Assembly (NCBI GenBank): GCA_903858385.1
Contig: CAIOIN010000030.1
Coordinates: 1 to 31,040 of the forward strand
Length of the DNA stretch: 31,040 nt
Direction: 5' to 3'
Source of the DNA: an uncultured Microcaldota archaeon
GTDB taxonomy: Archaea; Micrarchaeota; Micrarchaeia; Micrarchaeales; Micrarchaeaceae
Shown: piece by piece, positions 23,429 to 31,040 of the stretch
Position numbering within the stretch: the first letter of the stretch is position 1
Layout of the letters: each line of letters starts with the position of its first letter
Program-made: the position numbers and the translations under genes
The notes under the pieces: model-generated
Seen by the model: only the letters and a program-made list of their open reading frames with translations
Told to the model about the DNA's origin: nothing
Database searches by the model: none

Positions 23429-24628
23429 ATGTTTGATGAACTGAAAAAGAAGCTGAAAAACGCGGTCAGTTCTTTCATAAAAACCGAGAAGGCGGAGATA
23501 GAGGCGAAACCGCCGATTGAGGCCGAGAAGAAGAGCGAACCGCCCGTTGCCGAGGTTAAAGCGGCCGCGGTGACCGTAGAGAAGCCCGCAAAAGTTGAGG
23601 AGAAGAAATACGCTGTTCCTGAAACCGAGAAAGTTGTTGAAAAGGCCGTTGAACCGGTAGTTTCGGCGCCTAAGCCACAGGCAAAGCCCGTAGAAAAAGC
23701 GGAAACGCACAAAGAAAATTTAATCAACCTGTCGCTCAAGACGAAGATAAAAAGCGTCTTCGTCGGCACGGTAAGGCTGAACGACTCGGACATAGCGCGT
23801 TTTCTGGAAACGATGAAGGTCTCGATGCTGCAGTCCGACGTCTCCTATGACACCACAGAATATTTCCTGACAGATCTCAAGACACGGCTGGAAGAGAAGC
23901 CAGTAAGCTCGAGGAACATAGAGGGTGAGGTGACAGGGATGATACGTAACTCGCTCCTCTCGGTATTGACAAGCACCAAGACTTTTGACCTGATGCAGCT
24001 CGTGAAGGGCAGGGTATCGGAAGGCAGCAAGCCGGTGAAGATCCTGTTCCTCGGCCCGAACGGCACGGGAAAGACGACAACCATAGCGAAGCTCGCATAC
24101 GGTTTCAAGAATGCAGGCATAAGCAGCGTGCTGTCTGCGAGCGACACCTTCCGCGCGGCCGCAATAGAGCAGCTGGAGCACCATGCCAACAAGATAGGCG
24201 TGCCGGTCATAAGAAGCAGCTACGGCGCCGATCCGGCCAGCGTCGCGTTCGACGCGATCGCCTACGCCAAGGCGCACGGCATCGATGCGGTGCTGATAGA
24301 CAGCGCGGGCAGGCAGGAGACGAACAAGAGCCTCATCGAGGAGATGAAGAAGATGGTGAGGGTGGCGAAGCCAGACCTGATAATATTCGTTGGCGAGAGC
24401 ACGGCAGGCAACATGATTTCGGAACAGATAAAGGAGTTCAGCAAGTTCATGGCCATAGACGGCATAATACTCACAAAACTGGATTGCGACGCCAAGGGCG
24501 GCGGTGCTCTGTCCATCGCACACACCACAGGCAGGCCCGTGCTGTTCTTCGGCACCGGCGAGGGCTACGATGCGCTTATTCCCTACGACCCGAATTTTGT
24601 CATAGACGCCATACTACCTGGCGCATGA
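23429..24628 (+). CDS. ftsY: Signal recognition particle receptor FtsY
   Basis: A GTPase that docks SRP-ribosome complexes at the membrane. The first 18 residues form a basic amphipathic helix; a Lys/Glu/Pro/Ala/Val-rich linker follows to about residue 95, acting as the membrane-associating A region. The N domain covers about 100-195. The G domain has G1 GPNGTGKTT at 209-217, DTFRAAAIEQLE at 239-250, DSAGR at 291-295, TKLD at 349-352 and a final GTGEGYDALIPYDP motif. All GTPase elements are intact. It is transcribed with prefoldin alpha, as in other archaea. Confidence 0.96.
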   Translation: MFDELKKKLKNAVSSFIKTEKAEIEAKPPIEAEKKSEPPVAEVKAAAVTVEKPAKVEEKKYAVPETEKVVEKAVEPVVSAPKPQAKPVEKAETHKENLINLSLKTKIKSVFVGTVRLNDSDIARFLETMKVSMLQSDVSYDTTEYFLTDLKTRLEEKPVSSRNIEGEVTGMIRNSLLSVLTSTKTFDLMQLVKGRVSEGSKPVKILFLGPNGTGKTTTIAKLAYGFKNAGISSVLSASDTFRAAAIEQLEHHANKIGVPVIRSSYGADPASVAFDAIAYAKAHGIDAVLIDSAGRQETNKSLIEEMKKMVRVAKPDLIIFVGESTAGNMISEQIKEFSKFMAIDGIILTKLDCDAKGGGALSIAHTTGRPVLFFGTGEGYDALIPYDPNFVIDAILPGA

Positions 24629-24637
24629 TGCAACATC

Positions 24638-24645
24638 TTTATAAT
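24638..24645 (+). promoter_or_regulatory. TATA box before the CpaF-like ATPase
   Basis: TTTATAAT 31-38 nt before ATG 24676, a good match to archaeal TATA elements. The predicted transcript begins only a few bases before the start codon. Confidence 0.55.
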
Positions 24646-24675
24646 TTGCCTTGTTTTATTATCTAGCTTGATGGC

Positions 24676-25992
24676 ATGGATAGGACGCTGCAGCGCCTGG
24701 AGGACGTGGTATTGGCGAAGCTGAAAGGCAGATTCGCGAACCTGCGCACGCCCGAAGAGAGGAACGAATTGATAACTTCGGTGCTGAAGTCGCTATCCAT
24801 AGAGATCAGCAACGAAGAGGTGCAGGAGGTAATAAATGACATAGCTGATCTCGCTCCCATAAACGAGATGCTCGTGAACGACGACGTTGAGGACATAATG
24901 GTCAACAACACGAACAACATATTCGTGCAGACTTCAAGTGAAGGGTGCAAGAAGTTCGGCAAGAAGCTGGAGAACACCGACGAGCTCTGCCGATTCGTAG
25001 ACAAACTGAAGCTTTATGCAACTAATGAAGCCGCCAAGGGCAGCATACTTGATGTTCATCTTCCTACGGGCAGCAGGGCCAACATAATATCCTCGCCTCT
25101 GGGCTATGACGTGACCATAAGGAACTTCAAGAAGTCGCCGCTCAGCATACTCGACCTGATAAACAGGAGGGAGTTCGATTACGACATGGCAGCCAGGCTG
25201 TGGCTCTATGTCGATGGATTGAAGGTCAGGCCGGCCAACCTTTTGATAGGCGGCATGCCTGCTGCGGGCAAGACGACTCTGCTCAATGCCATGTTCTCCT
25301 TCTTCAGGCCGGAGCAGCGCATAGTCACTCTTGAAGAGACGTACGAGCTTGACACCGAAACGCAGGAGAACTGCGTCAGGCTGGAGACGAGCGAGGACAT
25401 GTCAATGGAGGACTTGGTGAAGAATGCGCTCCGGATGAGACCGGACATGATAATAGTGGGCGAGGTCAGGGGCGCGGAAGCCAACGACATGATCACTGCG
25501 ATGAACATAGGAAAGATATCGATGGGCACCATACACGCATCTTCTACAAGGGACATAGTGAACAGGCTGCTACATACTCCGATGAACGTGCCTAAGGATA
25601 TTATACCGGTGATAGACGCGCTTGTCATAGTTTCGCTGGTCTATGCAAACGGCAAGCCCTACAGGGCGATAACGCAAGTGTCAGAAGTATCAGGCATAGA
25701 GACGCAGGTGCTGCTCTCCGATCTCTACAAGTTCGATTACAGGACCTTCAAAGGGTCGGCGATACTTCCCAGCGTCACCTACCGGGACACGGTGGCCAAG
25801 CTACTCGGCATTCCACCGTCCGATATACTCGGCGAGGAGCGGGTTAGGGCCGTGGTGCTTGAAAAGATGAACCAGTTGGGGAAGAGGGACATGAGGAGCA
25901 TCAACGAGATGGTCAAAAACTATTACGACAATCCTGACGAAACCTGCAAAAAGCTTGGCGTCACGGGCGTGTCCCCAGTCATAAAGGTCTGA
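24676..25992 (+). CDS. CpaF/VirB11-type secretion ATPase
   Basis: A hexameric ATPase of the type II/IV secretion superfamily that drives pilus, archaellum or protein-export machines. In its 438 residues the N-terminal domain has INEMLVNDDVEDIMVN near 62-77, Walker A GMPAAGKTT at 193-201, the Asp box VTLEETYEL at 217-225, Walker B with IIVGEVRG at 259-266 and the His box GTIHASS at 284-290. The C-terminal 130 residues are the usual CpaF extension. The expected partner membrane protein (TadB/TadC or FlaJ-like) and pilins are not in this window, so the machine it serves is unknown. It has its own promoter. Confidence 0.92.
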   Translation: MDRTLQRLEDVVLAKLKGRFANLRTPEERNELITSVLKSLSIEISNEEVQEVINDIADLAPINEMLVNDDVEDIMVNNTNNIFVQTSSEGCKKFGKKLENTDELCRFVDKLKLYATNEAAKGSILDVHLPTGSRANIISSPLGYDVTIRNFKKSPLSILDLINRREFDYDMAARLWLYVDGLKVRPANLLIGGMPAAGKTTLLNAMFSFFRPEQRIVTLEETYELDTETQENCVRLETSEDMSMEDLVKNALRMRPDMIIVGEVRGAEANDMITAMNIGKISMGTIHASSTRDIVNRLLHTPMNVPKDIIPVIDALVIVSLVYANGKPYRAITQVSEVSGIETQVLLSDLYKFDYRTFKGSAILPSVTYRDTVAKLLGIPPSDILGEERVRAVVLEKMNQLGKRDMRSINEMVKNYYDNPDETCKKLGVTGVSPVIKV

Positions 25993-26030
25993 TCTTGATT
26001 AGTTAGTTTTGGTAATTTTGTGTGGTATGC

Positions 26031-26753
26031 ATGATGACTATATTGATTTTGTTGGCGTTGGTGACCTTCTGTTCGACCATGATTGGAGGCACGGTAGCGG
26101 TAAAGTACAGGAAGGTTCTGCCCTACTTCTTCGCCTTCGCTTCGGGCAGCCTCATCTCGATTGCCTTCTTTGACATACTGCCAGAGAGCCTGAGCATTGC
26201 AAGTTCGATAAGTCTGCCGGTGCGGACGGTGCTGACTGTCGTCGTGATATCCTATCTGCTCTACAGCTTCCTGGAAAAGATACTGCTGACGCATCATTAC
26301 GATGAAAATGATGAGCATGAGCACATCATGGGCCCGATAGGCGCGAGCAGTCTTGTCATCCACAGTTTCCTTGATGGAGTGGCGATAGGCACTGCCTATG
26401 CCGTGAACCCTTCGGTTGGCTTGATAGTCGCATTCGCGGTCATATTCCACGATTTCACGGACGGGATAAACACCGTAACTCTCATGCTCAAGAACAAGCA
26501 GAAACTGCTGCGGACGAAGGTGTTCCTGTTCCTGGACGCCCTTGCTCCGGTCATTGGAGTGGTATTCACTTCGGCCGTCAACATAGGCGAATCGAATCTT
26601 GCGCTGCTGCTCGCATTTTTTGTCGGAGAATTCCTTTACATCGGCGCTTCCCACCTGCTGCCTGAGACCCATAAGCACACTTATTGGAAGATGATGCTGT
26701 TCATGAGTTTCGGGGTGGCGCTGATATACGTGCTCACTTCTTTGATACCATAA
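26031..26753 (+). CDS. ZIP-family divalent metal transporter
   Basis: An integral membrane protein importing zinc, iron or manganese. About 240 residues with roughly eight helices. The two family metal motifs appear as HSFLDGVAIG in helix 4 and HDFTDGINTV in helix 5, with Asp in place of the common Glu. The loop before helix 4 is rich in His and acids (HHYDENDEHEH), a typical metal-binding loop. A later helix has LYIGASHLLPETH. ATG at 26031 has GTGGT just upstream; GTG at 26022 is less likely. It lies between the CpaF-like ATPase and the EF-Tu-like gene without a visible functional link. Confidence 0.88.
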   Translation: MMTILILLALVTFCSTMIGGTVAVKYRKVLPYFFAFASGSLISIAFFDILPESLSIASSISLPVRTVLTVVVISYLLYSFLEKILLTHHYDENDEHEHIMGPIGASSLVIHSFLDGVAIGTAYAVNPSVGLIVAFAVIFHDFTDGINTVTLMLKNKQKLLRTKVFLFLDALAPVIGVVFTSAVNIGESNLALLLAFFVGEFLYIGASHLLPETHKHTYWKMMLFMSFGVALIYVLTSLIP

Positions 26754-26770
26754 ACTGGCGTTAAAATTCG

Positions 26771-27685
26771 ATGATTCCGATGAACATAGTCATTTCCGTG
26801 CCGGTCGACGAGAACCTTGCGGCGTTCATAGGCAAGAAGGGCTCGGAGAACAGCATAACATTCTACAACAGGAAGCTGGAGAAGGATGTCGTGGTGGCCC
26901 TCTATCCGAATCAGGAGGATGAGAAGGTCTACGCGCTCGCGCAGTCCTTGCTGCTATCGACGCAGGTAGTGCTCAGCACCTCCGCGATAGACAGAAGGTT
27001 CGGAGAGGCGCTGATAGCGGCGTCGCTGCTTGGGCACCCCATGCTGCTTACAGACGACAACGACGCTGAGGGGATTCTGCGTGGTTCCGGCGTGTCCGGC
27101 TACAGGGTAGTCTCAAGGGCCGAGCTGTTCAATGTTGTGTGCGGCAATGCGCAGCCGGCCGGCGAAGGAGAGCCGGTAAGAGTGGACATAGACAAGGGAT
27201 TCCCGGTTAAGGGAGTGGGTACGGTTGCGCTTGGCATAGTGAGCAGGGGAGTGATAAAACAGCACGATAAGCTCTACCATACTTCCGGCAAGCTCGTCAC
27301 CGTCAGGGGCCTGCAGAGCCAGGATGTTGACATAATGTCTGCGGGCAGGGGCACGAGAGTAGGAGTTTCGCTGAAGGACATAACTCACGAGGACATTGGA
27401 AAAGGGGATCTTCTGACTGCGACCGTAGTCAATAAGGCCGGAAAGGTATCCATCGAGTTCAAGACCAGCAAGATGGCTCCTGAAAAGGTGGTCGAGGGTG
27501 CGCAGTACCGGCTGGTCATTGGCTTCGCGTTCAGCGACTGCGCCGTGACCAAGGTCGATGGAAACGTGATGGAGCTCGAGCTCAAGGCAAAGCTGCCGGC
27601 CGAGGTTGGTGCAGAAGTACTGCTCATAAGGAAAGCGATGCCCAGGATATTCGCTTCTGGGAGCGTTAAGGGGATATTAGGATGA
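26771..27685 (+). CDS. EF-Tu/SelB-like protein with degenerate G domain
   Basis: The 304 residues align in style with translational GTPases of the aSelB-like archaeal group. Residues about 1-125 sit where the G domain should be, but the P-loop, the DxxG motif and NKxD are all missing, so GTP binding is not expected. Residues about 138-215 form a recognisable EF-Tu domain 2: VDIDKGFPVKGVGTVALG, DKLYHTSGKLVTVRGLQSQD and DIGKGDLLT. A domain-3-like beta barrel follows to the end. Such paralogues are conserved in archaea but have no proven role; binding tRNA or the ribosome is a reasonable guess. The ATG at 26780 (MNIVISVPVDEN) is an alternative start. Confidence 0.78.
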   Translation: MIPMNIVISVPVDENLAAFIGKKGSENSITFYNRKLEKDVVVALYPNQEDEKVYALAQSLLLSTQVVLSTSAIDRRFGEALIAASLLGHPMLLTDDNDAEGILRGSGVSGYRVVSRAELFNVVCGNAQPAGEGEPVRVDIDKGFPVKGVGTVALGIVSRGVIKQHDKLYHTSGKLVTVRGLQSQDVDIMSAGRGTRVGVSLKDITHEDIGKGDLLTATVVNKAGKVSIEFKTSKMAPEKVVEGAQYRLVIGFAFSDCAVTKVDGNVMELELKAKLPAEVGAEVLLIRKAMPRIFASGSVKGILG

Positions 27686-27714
27686 TTTCTGTTTGCACAC
27701 ATGTAGAAGGAACT

Positions 27715-27939
27715 TTAGGCATCGATGATCTCGACAAGCTTGTTCCTGCTGCTTAGGCCTTTTGTGATCCTTATGTGCGATTTTGGAACATTGAAGTACT
27801 CCGCCAGCATCTCTATCAGGCGCATGTTCGCCTTGCCTTCAGAGGCGCGCGCGTTGACCTTTATCCTGTAGCTGGGGTCTTTGCCTTTGATGATTGATGG
27901 AACCTTGGCATGCGGCGTGACGGTGACGCTTATCTCCAT
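27715..27939 (-). CDS. DUF167 (UPF0235/YggU) protein
   Basis: A 74-residue alpha/beta protein of the DUF167 family. The pattern is clear: VTVTPHAKVPSI at 5-16, the YRIKVNARASEGKANMRLIE strand and helix at 24-43, and the KSHIRITKGLSSRNKLVEI end. The family is small, universal and of unproven function, often linked to nucleic-acid processing by context. A TATA element 25-33 nt upstream of ATG 27939 suggests a leaderless transcript. It is convergent with the EF-Tu-like gene, 29 nt apart. Confidence 0.92.
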   Translation of the reverse strand: MEISVTVTPHAKVPSIIKGKDPSYRIKVNARASEGKANMRLIEMLAEYFNVPKSHIRITKGLSSRNKLVEIIDA

Positions 27940-27963
27940 GCTGTGATTTGAAAGCCGCAGTTC

Positions 27964-27972
27964 TAAATATAT
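27964..27972 (-). promoter_or_regulatory. TATA box for DUF167
   Basis: ATATATTTA on the minus strand, 25-33 nt upstream of ATG 27939. The spacing fits transcription starting at or next to the start codon. Confidence 0.55.
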
Positions 27973-28115
27973 GCACCCATTGGGTATGGCGGACGGGATC
28001 GGTGCGATGTGGATGCATGTGATATGGGACTGTTTGTCTGGTGCGAATTTTGGGTCGATTGCTTTTTGCGCCTGGATTTGGCCATGTTCGTCAATAGCGG
28101 TAGAAAGGGTAAATG

Positions 28116-28123
28116 TATAAATA
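28116..28123 (+). promoter_or_regulatory. TATA box for the unknown gene at 28156
   Basis: TATAAATA, the best consensus TATA element in the window, 33-40 nt upstream of ATG 28156. It rules out the in-frame starts at 28009 and 28126. The 28009 start lies upstream of the box, and the 28126 start lies only 3 nt after it. Confidence 0.65.
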
Positions 28124-28155
28124 TTATGAATTTCAAATTTATATGGGTAGATGTA

Positions 28156-28899
28156 ATGGCTACTACATCAAAAGAACAACAAACAGCGTCTTTCTCATGG
28201 ATGGTTCCGGGCGAGCAGGTTCTGGGGCAGTCTGGGAAAGTGCATGTGTACGACAGATTTGCCAGGATGGCTCAACAGAATAAATACGGGGCTTTAGCTG
28301 GTAATATATCTGGTTATCGGGCTGCGGATGAGGCGTGGGGCAACATGAGCAACGTAGTGGTTACTAATAATAGGATGGTCATGTTCAAAGATGGCGTCGC
28401 AACGTATGAGATAATACGAAACGCCGAATACGCCAAAGCGCTTATCGTAGAGTTAGGGGAGAGGTATAAGTCTTCGCCGGATGTGCTCACGCAGGACGTG
28501 CATGGTAGGAAGGGCATTTATCTTTACATCAGCGGCAAGGAATCATGGCGCCTGGGTGGCAGCGAGCTTGTGCTTGAATTGCGGCATTTCCGGCCCGCTG
28601 CAACGATAGCGGAGGATGCATCGCGTAATCATGCCGCCCCAGCAAATAATTACCCCATTCCAGGTGGTATTATGGGGAAACTTAGCATGAGGTATATTAG
28701 TCCGATGATGACTCCGATTGTTGCCCCGCTGATCCATGCAGAAGCATGCTCGAATGCGAGATTGGGCCTTATACCAAAGGAGGGAAACAACTCTCAGAGG
28801 ATCTCTGAACTGCTTGGCTGGATGGGCAACGAGGATCCGGTGATGATCAGTTACACATCGGATACCACAAGCCTTGAGAAAGAGTTCCTGCGCAGATAG
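28156..28899 (+). CDS. Unknown soluble protein
   Basis: Not recognised. From ATG 28156 it has 247 residues, no signal peptide and no membrane helix. The middle (about 40-165) looks like an alpha/beta domain with VVVTNNRMVMFKDGVATYEI strands and the GRKGIYLYISGKE and SELVLELRHF strands. The end is a helix-rich segment with ISELLGWMGNEDP. Codon use is more AT-rich than its neighbours (ACA, CAA and TCA are common and AGG is rare), which may mean recent acquisition. It has its own strong TATA box and stands alone between DUF167 and UppP. A longer frame from 28009 is rejected because the promoter lies inside it. Confidence 0.7.
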   Translation: MATTSKEQQTASFSWMVPGEQVLGQSGKVHVYDRFARMAQQNKYGALAGNISGYRAADEAWGNMSNVVVTNNRMVMFKDGVATYEIIRNAEYAKALIVELGERYKSSPDVLTQDVHGRKGIYLYISGKESWRLGGSELVLELRHFRPAATIAEDASRNHAAPANNYPIPGGIMGKLSMRYISPMMTPIVAPLIHAEACSNARLGLIPKEGNNSQRISELLGWMGNEDPVMISYTSDTTSLEKEFLRR

Positions 28900-28958
28900 A
28901 TTGATGATGTAAAGTCTTGCAGCGCGCCAGATGCAGAACTTTGTTGTACATAGGGCGG

Positions 28959-29852
28959 TCAAGCCGCCCCGTACAATGAGGCAAGCACTCCGCCAAGGAG
29001 CGCGATTATTCCCAGCGCGGTTATTAGGTAGACTATGCTCGATTTCTTTGCGATGTTCAGCAGGAAGCCTATGAAAAGGAGGCTTATGAGCGTCGCGACT
29101 ATTATCGATATCAGCAGCCCGTATGCACCTATGGCGGCTATGCTGGAATAGACCGACGCCCTGCTCGCAATCAAGGTGAGCAGCACCGCGCCGCTTGTTG
29201 CAAGTATCATGTTTATGAACGACAGCCTGAACGCCTCGTCGGTCTCTACGTTCAGCAGCAGGAGCGCGCTGGTGGTCGCTCCGGATCTGCTAACTCCGGG
29301 AAGGGCTGCTATGCCCTGCACCATTCCGACGATGATGTAGTCCTTAAAGCCCAGCTGGCTTACAGTCCTCCTGTTCTTGTTCTTGCTGTACCTTGATCGC
29401 GAGTATTTTATGAAAAGCGCGTCTCCTATCAGTATGAAACCCAGGATTATCATCGGCAAGCCTATGTTGTATGCGCCCTGCAGTGAATTCACGTACAGGT
29501 AGATTATGCTGCCTATGATGCCCGTGAATATGGTGGATACGACAACGTACTTCAGAAGGAATCTCCCTTCTGCACTGCCCTTCCCAAACAGGCTCATTAT
29601 CATCGAGGCGACCTCTTTCCTGAAATAGATTATTGCAGCGAGTATCGTCCCTATCTCCATGAATAGCCCGAAGACGTATGCCTGGTTGAAGGGCATCTTC
29701 AGCAGATAAGTCGCAAGAATTATTATCTGCGTCTTGCTGCTTATCGGGAGCCATTCCGATATGCCTTGGACAATGCCGAGCGCCAGGCCGTATACCAATT
29801 GCTGCGATAGTGCAACGGAAAGCACAATAGTACCAATCAGTTTTTCTAGCAT
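28959..29852 (-). CDS. uppP: Undecaprenyl-diphosphatase-like protein (UppP/BacA)
   Basis: A polytopic membrane phosphatase that recycles polyprenyl diphosphate; in archaea it probably acts on dolichyl- or undecaprenyl-type carriers for glycan assembly. The 297 residues have about eight helices. The (E/Q)xxxE motif appears as QGISE at about 29-33 followed by WLPISS, and the second motif is PGVSRSGATTS. The bacterial SSGHL sequence is SSKTQ here, a change of the motif His; archaeal relatives may share it. ATG at 29852 is used, with a TATA-like CTTAAATAAC about 34 nt upstream. Confidence 0.9.
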   Translation of the reverse strand: MLEKLIGTIVLSVALSQQLVYGLALGIVQGISEWLPISSKTQIIILATYLLKMPFNQAYVFGLFMEIGTILAAIIYFRKEVASMIMSLFGKGSAEGRFLLKYVVVSTIFTGIIGSIIYLYVNSLQGAYNIGLPMIILGFILIGDALFIKYSRSRYSKNKNRRTVSQLGFKDYIIVGMVQGIAALPGVSRSGATTSALLLLNVETDEAFRLSFINMILATSGAVLLTLIASRASVYSSIAAIGAYGLLISIIVATLISLLFIGFLLNIAKKSSIVYLITALGIIALLGGVLASLYGAA

Positions 29853-29885
29853 GCGATCGACGATTTACGATATGTTCCTATTGAA

Positions 29886-29895
29886 GTTATTTAAG
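29886..29895 (-). promoter_or_regulatory. TATA-like box for uppP
   Basis: CTTAAATAAC on the minus strand, 34-43 nt upstream of the uppP ATG at 29852. Confidence 0.5.
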
Positions 29896-29915
29896 TTGTT
29901 GTGTGTGGAAATGGC

Positions 29916-30662
29916 TTAGGTCGGAGGGTAAAAGTCCATCACCAACGGAAGATGGTCGGCGATGTACACCATCGGCACTTTCAGGGACTTTACCTTTACC
30001 CTGTTGTTCACTAGTATGTTGTCTACTGGCTCTTTTACCGCGCTTAGTTCGTTCCTCGTCGTCTTTATTCCGTATTTTGAGACGAGATCCGGATAACGCT
30101 TGCTCAAAATTCTGAAAGAATTCGATTCCGGAGCAAGGTTGAAATCCCCAGAGAGTATTATCTGCTCATTTTTATCAATCGAATCCATGCACTTCAATAC
30201 CTTCTTTGAGTGGGATTCCGTTGTCCTGTTTCCCATCTTCGAGCCCCATATGAAGTAACCGTGATAGTTCAGAACGTTTATTGTCTTGCCCTTAACATTT
30301 ATTTTGGCGTATTGCAGCAGGCGCCGGTTCATGTCTCTGGTGCCGAAGGTGCTGTGAATCTTTAGTTTGCCCTGCATGTAGACCACTTTTCTGTATGTTA
30401 TAGGGTATTTGGACAATATCAGCTGACCTCTAGAAACAGTATATTTGCCGAATTCCCCTGTGATTGCAGGCGAGTAAAAATCATATTTGTACTTGAGCGC
30501 TTTCTTCAGCCCGTCGTGAACGCTGAAATATTCGGATTCTGTGGGAGACATCCCTGCAGATACTTCTTGGAGATTTATTATGTCGGCGTCGGCCTCTTTC
30601 AGGAACTTCACCGCGTAACGCAAGAGGCAGCCGTCCCATATGTTGAGCTGTACAAATCTCAT
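29916..30662 (-). CDS. Endonuclease/exonuclease/phosphatase (EEP) family protein
   Basis: A 248-residue metal-dependent phosphoesterase of the DNase I/exonuclease III superfamily. Catalytic landmarks are Asn7 in VQLNIWDG, Glu33 in INLQEVS, the NYHGYF segment, the ILSGDFNLAPES motif and the final IADHLPLVMDF with its Asp-His pair. Substrates in this family range from DNA abasic sites to phospholipid and inositol phosphates; the sequence does not say which. There is no signal peptide, so it should act in the cytoplasm. AAGGGA precedes ATG 30662, and a GCAATAAATA box lies about 40 nt upstream. Confidence 0.9.
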   Translation of the reverse strand: MRFVQLNIWDGCLLRYAVKFLKEADADIINLQEVSAGMSPTESEYFSVHDGLKKALKYKYDFYSPAITGEFGKYTVSRGQLILSKYPITYRKVVYMQGKLKIHSTFGTRDMNRRLLQYAKINVKGKTINVLNYHGYFIWGSKMGNRTTESHSKKVLKCMDSIDKNEQIILSGDFNLAPESNSFRILSKRYPDLVSKYGIKTTRNELSAVKEPVDNILVNNRVKVKSLKVPMVYIADHLPLVMDFYPPT

Positions 30663-30749
30663 CGTATCCCTTATGTTATTTTTACCGCTTCGTTGATGGA
30701 TATTTATTGCATTGTAAAAGGGGTTAATAACAGTTGTTTTATAGGCCGG

Positions 30750-30920
30750 ATGGCAATAATCATTATGGGAGAATTAGGCATGGGGGCAGTTATCGCAGGC
30801 ACTGTTTTCTTGATCTGCTTTTTGATCAATATATCTCCACGAGCTAGGTTGCTATTCTTGGCAATTGCCGTAGTTCTTTTCATTGCCGGGTTCGGAGAGA
30901 TGCACTTTAACTCTCACTGA
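30750..30920 (+). CDS. Small two-helix membrane protein (candidate)
   Basis: A 56-codon ORF with two hydrophobic helices (about residues 10-27 and 33-48) joined by a short SPRAR loop, ending GEMHFNSH. No family was recognised. ATG at 30750, 30765 or 30780 could be the start. TTTTATA lies close upstream at 30737-30743, too near for the first ATG but not for the later ones. It could be a chance ORF; the clean hydrophobic pattern favours a real gene. Confidence 0.45.
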   Translation: MAIIIMGELGMGAVIAGTVFLICFLINISPRARLLFLAIAVVLFIAGFGEMHFNSH

Positions 30921-31022
30921 ACTGTTTTATGGGCTTGGGGTTGATGGGTAGTTTTATTTACGTTGGTAGGGGAAACGATGGTGTTTATTACTGTTTGATT
31001 TTATTAGTATAGGTTGACTTTC

Positions 31023-31040
31023 ATGGAAAAAGTAATTTCA
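31023..31040 (+). CDS. Possible start of a gene running off the window
   Basis: ATG at 31023 opens six codons (Met-Glu-Lys-Val-Ile-Ser) before the window ends. TTTTATTAG at 30996-31004 sits about 20-27 nt upstream, as for a leaderless transcript. Nothing more can be said. Confidence 0.3.

Noticed and set aside
27971..28120. A 49-codon plus-strand ORF (ATG 27971) in the gap between DUF167 and the 28156 gene
   Set aside because: Rich in Trp, Cys and Met with no family pattern, no ribosome binding site, and it overlaps both the DUF167 TATA box and the TATA box of the next gene. Probably chance.
28900..28920. TGATGA resembling box C of a C/D sRNA after the 28156 gene
   Set aside because: No CTGA box D lies at a suitable distance and there is no terminal stem.
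1..31040. CRISPR arrays, insertion sequences, tRNA or rRNA genes
   Set aside because: No regularly spaced repeats, transposase or integrase motifs, T-loop signatures or rRNA conserved segments were found on reading through.

Overview
The window is archaeal. It carries eukaryote-like ribosomal proteins (S26e, S19e, L39e, L31e), aIF6, a PDCD5-family protein, prefoldin alpha, an archaeal-type GlyRS and PheRS, a Nop5 homologue, an archaeal translin, a beta-CASP RNase and an ADP-forming acyl-CoA synthetase. Upstream regions show AT-rich TATA-like boxes about 25-40 nt before start codons, several starts are TTG, and genes are tightly packed. Compact genes, reduced proteins and split or interrupted conserved genes fit a DPANN archaeon, possibly a Micrarchaeota-like lineage. 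That placement is inference; no rRNA or tRNA gene is visible to fix it. No CRISPR array, insertion sequence or integrase was seen, and no stretch above 300 bases lacks a gene.

Layout. 24-3922 (+): an exported membrane-anchored protein, then pheS and pheT. 6362-3925 (-): a multi-cluster radical SAM protein resembling tetraether lipid synthase, with a translationally coupled unknown partner. 8982-6471 (-): a ferritin-like/VIT1 iron transporter and an ABC-2 exporter (ATPase plus permease). 9839-9014 (-): an RpiB-like protein lacking recognisable catalytic motifs, and a DUF1653 gene without an ordinary start codon. 10026-11260 (+): S26e and a zinc-finger membrane protein. 12532-11279 (-): aCPSF2-like RNase. 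12737-16861 (+): a winged-helix membrane protein, both subunits of ADP-forming acyl-CoA synthetase and a class III aminotransferase or racemase. 19819-16864 (-): glyS, an OGG1-type glycosylase gene broken near its 3' end, and translin. 19883-20899 (+): a short Nop5. 21028-27685 (+): the S19e-PDCD5-L39e-L31e-aIF6-prefoldin-FtsY translation/secretion block, then a CpaF-like ATPase, a ZIP transporter and an EF-Tu-like protein without a working G domain. 27715-31040: DUF167, an unknown protein, UppP/BacA, an EEP-family enzyme, a small membrane ORF and the first codons of another gene.

Themes. Most genes serve translation, RNA processing and protein targeting. Energy metabolism appears as substrate-level ATP formation from acyl-CoA next to an amino-acid enzyme. 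Envelope functions are the candidate tetraether synthase, UppP, the exporter and the metal transporters.

The most unusual point is that three conserved genes are interrupted in different ways. L39e has an in-frame TAG, the OGG gene needs a -1 shift or re-initiation to reach its conserved C-terminus, and DUF1653 has ATC where its start codon should be. Either the underlying sequence contains several errors or this organism tolerates non-standard decoding or split genes.
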